From: Periconia sp. R9002
Taxonomy: Eukaryota; Ascomycota; Dothideomycetes; Pleosporales; Periconiaceae
Length of the DNA: 64,000 nt
Assembly: GCA_023627715.1 (NCBI GenBank)
Contig: JAMAHW010000012.1
Span: forward strand, 558,001-622,000
Reading direction: 5' to 3'
Part shown: positions 44,230-54,295 of the stretch, piece by piece
Layout of the letters: every line of letters starts with the position of its first letter
How positions within the stretch are numbered: position 1 is the first letter of the stretch
Position numbers and translations under genes: made by a program
The notes under the pieces: model-generated
The model's database searches: none
Told to the model about the DNA's origin: nothing
The model's input: only the letters and a program-made list of their open reading frames with translations

Positions 44230-44979
44230 ATGTAGGGAAAAAATTCAATAGCATAAGGGGTGATAGGGTGTTCTTCCCCCTATATATATGAGAAGTTAAA
44301 ACACTAGTATCCTTAGACGTTTTTTCTCGTTCTTAACCGGCTTTAGCCCTACTGTTATGTTAGCTCTAGCTATGATAAAGAACTAGCTTTGCCTTCTTAT
44401 ACTATAGCAAATCAAGTGCTTAGTTTAACTATCTCTAACTACCTAGGTAAATATGGAAGGTAAAGTGGGATAGAATGTTGTTGTAGCTACGTTGTGGGGT
44501 TGAAGCCGATTTCGCTAGAAACTGTACACAGCGCCGAACCCGCAGCAGGGGGGTATGTTAGAAGTTAGTTTAAGCCAGATAGGGAAGGAGGGGTAGAAGG
44601 CGTGGGGGCTGTGAGTGTAAAGTAGGTCTCAGAGCGCGCTCCAGATAGACAAAGTTGAGACATGCGGTGGTAACACATATTTTCAAATCTATACTCAACC
44701 GATAGATGATTAAGATGCATGGTGGGTTATGCATCGCAGTGCAGAGTGTATTGATTACATAGTGAGTATATGAGGGACTTTGGAGCGAACGACACCACTT
44801 CTGTCTGGCCAACCATCACGCGTCCTTTCACCTACCACATTTATCATATGCAGGCAGGTTCGTTACGAGCATCTCTTTGCAGCTGCGAACAATATTTTCG
44901 CATTTAGTATATAATTCTGCTATACTGGGGCAGAGTGCAACCATATTATTGCCCGCAAACTTTGGCTAGTTCACGCAGC
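44230..44979. other. Degraded TA-rich spacer
   Basis: 44280-44480 is rich in CTA, TAG, TTA and TAA triplets, the appearance left by repeat-induced point mutation. It runs into the degraded fragment at 44553-44622. No intact gene. Confidence 0.6.
44553..44622 (+). repeat. Degraded duplicate of the HyuAB 3' end
   Basis: This segment aligns over ~69 bp with 37447-37515, the last codons, stop and first bases after the stop of the HyuAB fusion gene. The shared core GAAGGCGTGGGGGCTGTGA is perfect. Most of the differences are G in the gene versus A here (plus one C versus T), with two A to G and one inserted base. Homology stops abruptly on both sides. Confidence 0.8.
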
Positions 44980-45884
44980 CTATTTGAAGAAATCATTGAC
45001 CATCCTGCTTGGATCACCTTCGTTGATTGTGTCTGTGAACGCCTGGCGGGAACATCCTCGAGCAACCATTGTCCCTACTATTCCATTCCCTCCTTTTGTG
45101 AGAATGACAAGTTGCTTCGCTTCTTCGAAGCTCTCTATAGTTTCGATAGCAGCCTTCATCCCAGGTGGTGCCGCCTCCACAGCACTAGTGCACACCTTTA
45201 AGCACTGTCCTAGTGCTATCTCCAGTCCTCGAAGACTTTCTAAAACCTGGCCCTGTGGTATCGAGCTTTCGGTGCTTCCCAGAGACTGTACAGTGAGCTC
45301 CAGGCCTTCCAACTGGCCCGAGATTTTGTTCATTGCTGTCGTTATGTTCTTTTGGAGGTCATCTAGAATCCGGCGGTTTTGATTTGAAGATGCGCTTTCA
45401 TGATGGTAAGCTTATTTGCACTGGGTTTTATGACATAAACCTACTAATTGATCAAGCCAAGTGCGATGTTGATTGATAGCTTGTGGCTACTCAAGCGGTA
45501 TCTGAACGCCTCGATCGACTTTTCGTTAAACTGAAGCTTGAACCGGTCTCGTTTGCTCATGTCAGAGTCGGTGGAGTGATTCGTCAATTTATTGAGCTTC
45601 TCCAAGAACTCATCACAACCTTTTTGGAGGCCTTCCAGCGACGGTTTGAAATCTTGTAAGCATCGCTGCAATGCCTCGGGTAGGTCTTCGTCTCTGGTAT
45701 TGGCCAGGTTGTTCTTAACGGATTGCAGAAGTTGCTGCACAATATCGAGTTCCGTGCGGAGAAAGCTGAGGGTCTTTGGGGCATTTCGATATTCATCCAC
45801 AGCTTCATAAAGCTTCTTGCTGCTATCATATGCTAGACCGGCAATGGTGATTACGCTAGCTACGAACCCAAAGGCTTCGGCCAT
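44980..45884 (-). CDS. Stand-alone fungal STAND N-terminal-domain protein
   Basis: Two exons (45884-45445, 45394-44980) encode 284 residues. The 50-bp intron begins GTAGGT. The acceptor ATGAAAG was chosen because the earlier CCAG and AAG acceptors give stops. The start MAEAFGFVASVITIAGLAYD and the following helices (LYEAVDEYRNAPKTLSFLRT, ELDIVQQLLQSV) match the 'fungal N-terminal domain' found at the front of STAND/NLR proteins (HeLo-like or related). The second exon is helical with Gln/Leu-rich coiled sequence (ILDDLQKNITTAMNKI). No NACHT or repeat domain follows, so it is a single-domain protein. It is divergently paired, 506 bp apart, with the NACHT-ankyrin gene, which lacks such a domain. 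Domain identity is by resemblance. Confidence 0.75.
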
Positions 45885-46390
45885 GATACAGAGTTGAATA
45901 ATACCGTGTTGCGTGTAGTGTAGCGAGATGACTGGCCTCAGGCAGTGCAGTAAATAAGTATATACTGAGTGAGCTGGCCAGCAGCTTGGTTCAAATTGCA
46001 CCTGAAAACGGGGTGGGCAAGATTCGAAATATGCGCATGCCTTGTCAGCTCGTGATAAGCGCTGGGTATTTCTGATTCTCTTGCCTGTGCACTCAGAGAC
46101 CGACTAATCAGAGAGCGCAAGGCTGAAATCACATTGTAACGAGGCATACTAGCTGAAAAGATCCCGCAGGTCTGCCCTGCAATGCACCAATAGCGAGAGG
46201 AAAACAAACGGGAGTTGCGCCACAATATATACGAGCATTAAGGGGGGTTTTGCGAGATGTGCACCTTGAAGTAGCTACAGAGCAACATCTTACAATAGGG
46301 ATGCTCCGAGCCTCATCAACGAGCGACGCGCGACAGATAATCTACCTTACCGCTGTCTACAAAAGTCTTTAATTCCAGTGTACTCTTAGC
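45885..46390. other. Shared promoter of the STAND-domain protein and NACHT-ankyrin gene
   Basis: 506 bp between two divergent ATGs. No coding feature. The arrangement allows co-regulation of the two genes. Confidence 0.6.
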
Positions 46391-48624
46391 ATGGCGCAGT
46401 CCTTGTGTAGAGAACCAGCTGGCAGCTTCCCAAACTATGTCTCAAACGGCCAAAGCAAACAACTGAACATCGGAACTCTGGGAACTCTACAGCTCAAAGC
46501 AGAGAGTGTCAGCAACAGATCGTGTGAGTATATTCTATAATTTAAACCTAGAGAAGTAAAAAAGCCGAGTCAAGAAAGATCGTGCCGCCCTCTGCTCGGC
46601 CCGCAATGATATGTTTAGAACGCTAATGGTTCACAGCCTGCCTCCGCTCCCTCGGCTTCCTCGAGATCGACTACCGTGAGCATGATATATGCGCTGCCGT
46701 CGAAAACACTTGCGACTGGCTATTCCACACCACCGAGTTCAAGAAATGGCGGGCACACGACAACCTCTCGGCCCACAGAGGAATCCTCTGCATCAAGGGC
46801 AAGCCGGGAGCGGGCAAGTCGACGCTGATGAAGCATACCCTGGCTCACTGCAAAAAGATATTTCCCGACCATCTAATAGCAGCGTACTTCTTCAACGCTC
46901 GAGGAGGCACTCTTGAGAAAACCCCACTAGGGATGCTGCGGTCGCTCGTATACCAGCTTATAAAACAAGACGAGGCGCTTTTTGAGCAATTCCTGGTCAA
47001 GTTCCGGGACAAACAAGACATCACTCGAGAAGGGAATTGGGAGTGGCGATTGCAAGAGCTGAGGTCTTTTCTAGCTTCTGCTGTCCAACGTCGGAGATCG
47101 AAGCCTCTCCTCCTTCTCGTGGATGCGCTGGATGAGTGCAAAAAAGTAGATATGCAAGACGTTGTCGAGTTCCTCGAGTCATTGAGCAAAAATGCTATAC
47201 GCTGCGGAAATACATTAAGAATCTGCCTCTCTAGGCGTCATCACCCACTAGTGAGCATCCAAAGGTGCCTTGAGCTGACCGTCGATAACAACGAAGACCA
47301 CGTGGAAGATATTGCCAAATACGTCCAGGAGAAGCTAGAAAAACGAGACGACAAGATTGAAGCTGAAATCAAGAAGAAGGCTAACGGCATTTTCATGTGG
47401 GTTGTTCTTGTTGTATCCCTGCTCAACAAGGCCTATCGCGAGGGGAATATAAGTAAGATGCGGGATACACTACAGCAGGTCCCAGAGAAACTTGAGGAAC
47501 TGTTTCAAGCTCTCTTAAGCCAAGACGAGGACATGTCCGAGACGGTGCTTTTGCTACAATTGGTGCTGTTTAGTCCGAGGCCGTTAGAGCTTGCCGAGCT
47601 CTTCTTCGCCGTGGAAGCCGGAACGGCTCCGACAAGTACGGACCGATGGAGTCGATCAAGCGCTACGGACGACGATATAATGCAGCGACGAATCAACTAT
47701 CTGTCTCGGGGCCTTGTCGAAGTACGAAGCTGGCGTAACGGGCCTCGCGGGCGTGAGACAACAGTGCAGTTCATCCATCTATCAGTCAGCGATTTCCTGC
47801 TCCGAAACAAGAGACTGCAGACATTAGACCCTAGTTTGGAGCCAGATCCTGTTTATGCCAGCCATTATCGACTATGGGCACTCTGTCGGTCGGTCGTCGA
47901 ACAAATTATTACCGTGAGAACGAAGGAGAAATACAAGGACCTACGCCATAAATATCCTTTTCTAGACTATGCAGTGGTATATTTATTCCACTATGCTGAG
48001 AAGGTGCTTGGTGAGGGATCATCTGCGTACGACGACGAAATAGGAAAATGGCTACGAGGAGAGCATGGCTGGTGCGGGTGGTGGAAAGCATTCAACGATG
48101 TGACTGACGGATTGATTATAACGAATGGACATCTGATTGATGACACGGTTGTTGGGCTTCTTTATACTTTATCGTGTCGTGGATATTTGGGTTTGGTCAG
48201 CTCCCTTCTAAATGAGAATGGGATAGAAATCAACGCTCAGGGTGGCACACTCGGCAATGCGCTCCAGGCCGCTTCATACAACGGACATGAAGAGATTGTA
48301 GCGCTACTCCTAGAGAATGGAGCAGAGGTTAATGCCGAGGGCAACGCGCTCCATGCCGCTTCATATAGGGGACGCCAAGAGATTGTAACACTACTCTTGG
48401 AGAAGGGAGCAGATGTTAACGCCCAGGGTGATTATTATGGCAACGCGCTCCAGGCCGCTTCATACGAGGGACACAAAGAGATTGTAACGCTACTCTTGGA
48501 GAAGGGGGCAATAGTTAACGCTCAGGGTGGCAATTACGGAAGCGCTCTTCAGGCCGCTTCTAATAGAAATCACAGAGAGATTGTAGAACTACTCCTAAAG
48601 TATGGAGCGGACAATAACGCTTAG
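46391..48624 (+). CDS. NACHT-ankyrin NLR-like receptor
   Basis: Two exons (46391-46523, 46637-48624) encode 706 residues. The 113-bp intron begins GTGAGT, and joining gives NRSSCLRSLGFLEIDYREHD, the standard lead-in to fungal NACHT proteins. Walker A GKPGAGKST is at residues 99-107 and Walker B LLLLVDALDEC at 202-212. A helical region with GIFMWVVLVVSLL and FIHLSVSDFLL follows. The last ~145 residues hold about five ankyrin units with very similar DNA (NALQAASYNGHEEIVALLLENGAEVNA type). The N-terminal exon contributes only ~44 residues, Asn/Gly/Gln-rich, with no effector domain. The frame ends at TAG 48622-48624, at the position where three of the earlier units have CAG, so the array is probably truncated. 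Such receptors control immunity-like cell death in fungi. Confidence 0.87.
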
Positions 48625-50620
48625 GGTGGCGAAGTATTTTCAACGGAACCATCCCATGGCGTTATTGCGAAAACGTCTAACAAACTGTCAATGATTGACG
48701 CTATTTAGCGGCATGTTATTCCACGCTCTGCAATTTTCTGGGCAGGGCTGGTTTTCGCCATTACAACAGAGCTTATGTTATGGCTTGTAAGTGGTAGGCG
48801 TATGGCATTTACCGCGTTTGAAGCTATTTGGCAAGCGAGCGAGCATAATTGATAGTTTGTGATGATGATGATGATAATGATGATGATGATAATATTGTTG
48901 CTGTTAATTGATAGTGCATAGAATAAGAAGGATTAATTGATGATAGGTGTTGATGACGGTGAGAGCAGATTGTCTGCCTAAACAGGAGTACAAAAGCGAA
49001 ATCATCAAAATGATATAAAATTCCTATCATTCATGAACAAAAAAACAATCATCAACATACACGAATACACAAAAATCCATCACATGCTTACAGTCCTATC
49101 CTCAAACCCCTCGTCTACCCTATATCCAAAATACAAAAAACTCTTGGCCACCCTATTGATAAAATCCTAGGAACTAGGCAGACAGACAGAAAGTACCGTT
49201 CATTTAGTACATAATCGGCGGAATCTTTCTATCGTACGGTATATACTTGTAAGTGTAGAATCCTTCGATAAAGCCGTTGTATGGCAGGGATTATTCAACA
49301 GTGAATGCTTATTGGCTGCATGTTCGACGGGTGTGCTTCCGTCGCATGTCGGGATGAGGCTATGGGGGCGTCTTGAAGCTGAGATCCTCACGGAAAGGAG
49401 GAATTTGGATTGATTTTGAAGTGTGGGGTATTGTAAGGAAGTACGAATAGTACAGGTAAGTTATAGACATGGTGAGGTTTGTGATGAGGATGGAGTGGAG
49501 GGGATTGGATTGGCTGCAGGGTAAGTAGTTAGTGTAGAAGAGATCAATAGTCTAGACTATACAGCTACCTAGACTATCGATAGTCAACAAATGATGGAAA
49601 AGGAAAGTAGAAGTCGAAAAATGCAGCAGCTGCTGAATCCATTCACTCCCCCTGTCCCCTCCTCCGCCAATCACTTCAGAGGTATCACCCTCCGGTATCT
49701 AACCATGAAGTTGCGTAAAATACCAAAAGAGTACGTGAAATTTCGTCCTTACTCACGACTGTCATCAATTACAAGAACTCACCATCCGGACTTCACATCC
49801 TTCCCCGTTCGTTGTCCCTCCCTCCAAGTCAAGTTCGCCAAGACTGTCAACCGACATCAATCCATGCTCCGCTCCCCTCCACACCACCTCACCAACCTCC
49901 TCGGAACATAAAATCTCACGACGCACGCACACCCGCCAGGATTCAGGGCCCTCAGCTGCACACTACAATTACCCAGTCACCCAGCTTCCTCATCCAAGGC
50001 GGAGCCATGATCGTTTACGGCAGGTCCCGTCAGCACGACCACACCCCATTTCAGACAGGTCAGGCGGAGAGAACGAACATCCAGCCTGAGAGTTTTTTTT
50101 TACCCTTTGTAGGAGTTTGGATGAGAAAAGGGTCTTCTGAACGCGCGCGGTCCAATTATTGACGGTTTTTGCAATACAATAGTGGTTTTGTCCGTATGCT
50201 ACCTACCTAGTTATGTGTGTAATTGATGCGAAGTCGCTGATGAGTAGACTAGGTATGTGTGCACGCGCACAGGTGCGTTACTGCGGGCGCTTACTGCATA
50301 CATACATACATGATGCATGCATGTATTCCCAATACCAAGCAGCCAGCCCAAGGAACAAATTTCCGCAAATCACGCCAACGTTTTAAGGCAAGACAACAAC
50401 ACAATGTAGCATCCTCACTACCCAGGGCTGTGTAAAAAAGCGTAAGTACATACGATGTATTATGCGTGTATATTGCTTATGCGTCAAACAACGCTCATGG
50501 CAATATAAAAGAATGCGCGCCTTGTTGAATTTACACACCTACTTTGGATTCTGCTTTTCATCTACGTGGTTAAGGTTGGAGATTGATTAACAGATTGATT
50601 GCTTGTTTTTACTTTGCAAT
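48625..50620. other. 2-kb gene-poor region
   Basis: The first bases after the NLR stop continue the ankyrin reading phase for only a few codons. A GAT microsatellite is listed at 48861-48890. 49000-49200 is A-rich, and a CATACATACATG run lies near 50297-50330. It ends in the promoter of the pyroglutamyl peptidase gene. No gene supported. Confidence 0.55.
48861..48890 (+). repeat. (GAT)n microsatellite
   Basis: Ten GAT/AAT triplets with one interruption (GATAAT) in the middle. Confidence 0.9.
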
Positions 50621-51674
50621 ATGGCTCCCGTCGCAGCTGCAGTTACCCGCGTATTGATAACCGGGTTCGGGGTATGTTTGTCTCGTTTTTTGGCATCAGT
50701 GTTTGGTTCCATGTATATGCGTAATCCTGCGCAGATTCTCCTCTTTCTTTCAAGGGGTATATTAAAAATGTGGTTTTTGGAAATATCGGCGCCAGTTTTG
50801 AAGACGTGAGAAAAGGAGGAGAGTTTGATTAATGAACACTTCACTTCCTCATCTCCCAACCTCAACTCCCTCCATCCAAACAACTAACCACCCTACCCAG
50901 CCCTTCCAAGGCGTCCCCAACAACCCGTCATTCGCCATCGTTTCCCGCCTCCCAAGCACACTCCCCAACAACATCGAAATCTACACGCACCCATCCGCCA
51001 TACCTGTCGCATACCACCCAACCATCGACCTCCTCCCGGACCTCTACTCCCGCACCAAACCCGACGTCGCGCTGCACATTGGCGTCGCCGAAGGGCGCAA
51101 GTACTTCGCAGTTGAAGCAGGCTCAGAACGCGGCAACTTCGATCTAATCCGCGATATTGACGGGCAGAACTTCACCGACGCCGAGGGTGATGCCGCGTGG
51201 GGGGCAGCCGCGAAGAGGCTGAATACCGATATTGATCTCGATAGCACTATTACGGAGTGGCAAGCGCGAACCGCGGATTTCAAGTGGCCGTCGATTCTCA
51301 CGCGGCAGTTCACGGCGTTGAGTGCGCTGGCGGAGCAGAAGGTCGACGTCCGCGCATCGCATGCTCTATCCGAAGGGCTGACCGAGAAAACGGGTGAAAT
51401 AAGTGTCGCGGCTCCGGATCCGAACGACCAGGTTAGGTGGAGTGATAACGTGGGATTTTATCTCTGTGGGTTTATCTACTATGCCGGTATGGTGCAAAAG
51501 AGTACCCAGGCGGCGGCGGACGCGAGTCCGCAGGCGAGAGTCGGGAAGAGGGATACGGTTTTCATGCATGTACCGCTGTTGGTGACTGAGGAGGAGATTG
51601 CGATTGGGGTTAATGTTACGACGGAGCTGGTGCAGAGTTTGGTGGAGACTTGGAGGGTGCAGAAGGCGGGTTGA
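50621..51674 (+). CDS. Pyroglutamyl peptidase I (peptidase C15)
   Basis: Two exons (50621-50671, 50901-51674) encode 274 residues. The 229-bp intron begins GTATGT and has an ACTAAC branch point. Splicing restores VLITGFGPFQGVPNNPS, the family N-terminus. The catalytic triad is visible: Glu89 (FAVEAG), Cys206 (NVGFYLCGFIYYAG) and His240 (FMHVPLL). The enzyme removes an N-terminal pyroglutamate from peptides in the cytosol. At 274 residues it is longer than bacterial enzymes (~215), with an insertion of about 40 residues between Glu and Cys. It lies 13 kb from the HyuAB fusion gene, whose family includes enzymes that open 5-oxoproline. Confidence 0.92.
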
Positions 51675-53117
51675 GATTGGGAGGAGGGAGGATAGGGGGT
51701 TGCTCGGTGGTGGAGGGTCAAGTGGGTGATAGTGGGAATGGTTGATGACTGCTCGTCTTTTGAAGTCTCGATGGTATGGCCTGTATCGAGTAGTGCCAAC
51801 AGAAACTCCGTCTTTTCCATGGATAAATCCTCTTTTTGGCGGAGAGATACCGTTCAGTGAAGATTTGAAAGCTCAAAAGCAGTCCAAATAAGCTCATACA
51901 GTTCCTGTCTCCCGAAAACCACGAAAAGTGAATCGTCCCGCTCGATCCAGATGCAGGCCGACGAGATCCTTAATTTGGCCACCCAAGATCAAATGTCTCA
52001 GTTGATCACACTACCATTTTTGAAGTCTTCGCCACAACTCACCGTTGCTGTTCTATCGCAATAAAACATTCGAGGTTCAAATAGATTTCACTCGTGCTCG
52101 CTCTTCATGTACGCAGCTGTAGAGAGAATATGATTACGCCTCGGCACACGATCTGCAGTTATATCGTCGTTATAATGATAATTTCATCTCTTTGAGATTC
52201 CACTATTGTTTTCGTAAGCTCCCACTCGCATTGAAAGCCCGGAGTATAAGTCTTAAGTCTTCCACCCCCACCCTCACAGGCTTGAGAAAACCTACTCGTC
52301 GCGCATCCACGTAGTGGAGGAGTGTGTTGTTATCGCACGTGCGTCTCGGTCGCGGTGTGAGTCGATTAAACTCTGCAAGAATCCCTCGAACATTTCTGCA
52401 GATGAAAGAAATCAGTAAATAGTCCCCTTTATATTTTAAAACTCTACTAGAGAATACCTTAGGTTCATAAACATCCATATACAAACATTAATACATACCA
52501 CTTCATCCAAAAACCCGGTCAAGCCTGCAAAGACGTGGTTGGGATTCAGCAAAGTTCATGTCAATCGCTGCGCAATCGAGAACTTCAAAATTGGTCTCAT
52601 CCCTAGCCCTTCTCCCAAATTCTCTTATATACCCATACTACAAAATCCAGAGGGTACGTACGTCGATCACACTCCCGTAGGACTGAACGAGACGCCGACT
52701 CGGTGATTCAAGGTATCTTTTTATGTACAGGGGGCCTGGGATCACCGCATCAGAACACCGTATATGCGAAGTCCAGCTTAATCACATTCATCAATATGCA
52801 AATTAGAAATAAGAACTCCCCTCTCCATTCCCTACTAATACCCACTCAATCAACCAACAAAGTGTACAAATACTAACCTCCCAAAACGCAGCGTCCCAAC
52901 ATGCATACCTACCCCCTGTATCCACCTATCAATCTATGTAACCCACCCCTCAGTCTGACTAGTCCCCACTCTCACCCCACTCTCGCCTATCCACCATCCG
53001 TCCCATTACCCCTCACATCAGCACACATCCCCTACCTCCCTCAATCCCCCTTCAACACCCTTGTTACATCACTACATAAGTATTTTAACCGTGGAATTTG
53101 TCATCAAAGTTACTACC
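51675..53117. other. Intergenic region before tRNA-Ser
   Basis: 1.4 kb. The start is the peptidase 3' UTR. The rest has short frames only. 52850-53060 is pyrimidine-rich on the plus strand. No supported feature. Confidence 0.6.
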
Positions 53118-53198
53118 GGCGCTTTGGCGGAGTGGTTAACGCGCGGGCCTGCTAAGCCCGTTCCTTCGGGAGCGCAGGTTCGAATCCTGCAGGCGTCG
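53118..53198 (+). tRNA. tRNA-Ser(GCT)
   Basis: 81 bases folding as a type II tRNA. The acceptor stem GGCGCTT pairs with AGGCGTC using two G-U pairs. The D-arm region is GCGGAGTGGTTAACGCG. The anticodon stem CGGGC/GCCCG closes a 7-base loop with anticodon GCT at 53151-53153. A variable hairpin with a TTCG loop follows, then the T-arm GCAGG-TTCGAAT-CCTGC and discriminator G. The long variable arm and anticodon define serine (AGC/AGT codons). There is no intron. Confidence 0.96.
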
Positions 53199-53716
53199 CT
53201 ATAGATAAAGCCCTACAGTTGTAGGATACACGGCCTTCTTTTTCTGAGATTTTTTTTTATGGGCTAGGGGGATGGAGTTTGTGTGTGGCGGTGCTGAGAT
53301 GGAAGGGGGGAAGGGGCGAGGGGGTGGGAGGATTAGTCAGCGGTTGTGAGGGGGGGATTTTCTTTTTGGTAGAGAGTTTATTTTCACGCATTTACTATAA
53401 GAGGAGGTATTGGCTACGTTGGGTGAGCGGCCGGTCTGGCTTTGGCACGAACTCTGCATTCCTGGGGCGTAGAGCTCATGAAATTTGAATTGATCCTCAC
53501 CTGGGTATCGACACAGGTAGGGGAAACACTTGGTAACGGGGCGTAGAGCTCATATAGCCAATCTATGATTGATTGAGCAGATAAGCTATTCTTCACGCTT
53601 ACGGTGGCCTTTCCTTCGACATTACAGTCTTGTCCGAGGATCGTCTCCAGAACCTCGTCCTCGCAGCACAACTCTGATCATTGTGACTTCGACGCTACTT
53701 AACTTACGACGAGAGA
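53199..53716. other. Spacer between tRNA-Ser and a small gene
   Basis: A T-run soon after the tRNA (53249-53258) can serve as Pol III terminator. G-rich sequence at 53300-53360 precedes copy B of the 16-bp-repeat element. No coding sequence. Confidence 0.65.
53464..53553. repeat. Short element bracketed by 16-bp direct repeats (copy B)
   Basis: GGGGCGTAGAGCTCAT occurs at 53464-53479 and 53538-53553. The 58 bp between them, read on the minus strand, match copy A (23530-23632) in order: TTTCCCC, TACC, GTCGATACCCA (53502-53512), GTGAGGATC (53492-53500) and AATTCAA (53485-53491). Copy B lacks a 14-bp segment that separates the second and third main blocks in copy A. The flanking 16-mers differ between the copies. 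Confidence 0.6.
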
Positions 53717-54295
53717 ATGGATAAAACCACTCCACCAGCATCAACAAAAAGTCCCTCCCTCCCTCAGGTACGGATATCATCATTCACCGGCCCCGAAACA
53801 CTTCTCCGCAACAACTCCACTTACACCCTGACCGCGACCCTCGAGTACGTCTCTGGATCGGCGACCAAGCCCGTTACACTCCGTTGCGAAAGTTTGAACT
53901 GCTTTGACTTCACCTCGGACGAGTCGTGGCTGTTCTGTCATCCCAACACGGATCCAGAAGAGGTGGTAGACCACTTCTTTCCTGACGTCTGTGCCGATGA
54001 TGATCCTCTCTCCGTCGACCTCAAGAATGGCTTCGTCACCCTGTGCCCAGGAGAAAAGGTGGATTGGGATGTCGTGATATGCACGACTTTCTGGGGCGGA
54101 TTGAAAGCTGGGGAGGAGTACGATCTGTCAATGCGTGATGTTCGTATCGGTTGGTGGGAGTGGGGAAGAATGGAGGATTTTGCAGGAAGAAAGGTCAGGT
54201 TGACGGAGAGGAGAGCTGACGGCGTGATGTTGGATATACCCAGGTCGAAGTGCATCCGGGTGAAGGTTGTGGACGAAAAGGAAAGAGCTAACTAA
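53717..54295 (+). CDS. Unknown 192-residue protein
   Basis: Single exon with balanced composition and mostly C/G-ending codons, so probably real. It starts MDKTTPPASTKSPSLPQVR. The middle holds patterns of alternating hydrophobic residues (TYTLTATLEYVSGSATKPVT, GFVTLCPGEKVDWDVVI) that suggest a beta-sandwich. A WWEWGRMEDFAGRKVRL segment and a short basic tail follow. There is no signal peptide and no membrane segment. The layout recalls small fungal proteins with an all-beta fold, but I cannot name a family. The start fits a purine at -3 (GAGAGAATGG). Confidence 0.65.
   Translation: MDKTTPPASTKSPSLPQVRISSFTGPETLLRNNSTYTLTATLEYVSGSATKPVTLRCESLNCFDFTSDESWLFCHPNTDPEEVVDHFFPDVCADDDPLSVDLKNGFVTLCPGEKVDWDVVICTTFWGGLKAGEEYDLSMRDVRIGWWEWGRMEDFAGRKVRLTERRADGVMLDIPRSKCIRVKVVDEKERAN

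Noticed and set aside
44290..44480. TA-rich stretch as a possible transposon
   Set aside because: No terminal repeats, target duplication or coding remnant visible. Described only as decayed spacer.
49591..50162. Two overlapping frames of 106 and 116 codons
   Set aside because: Pro/Ser/His-rich from C-rich sequence, no splice signals that join them to a neighbour.
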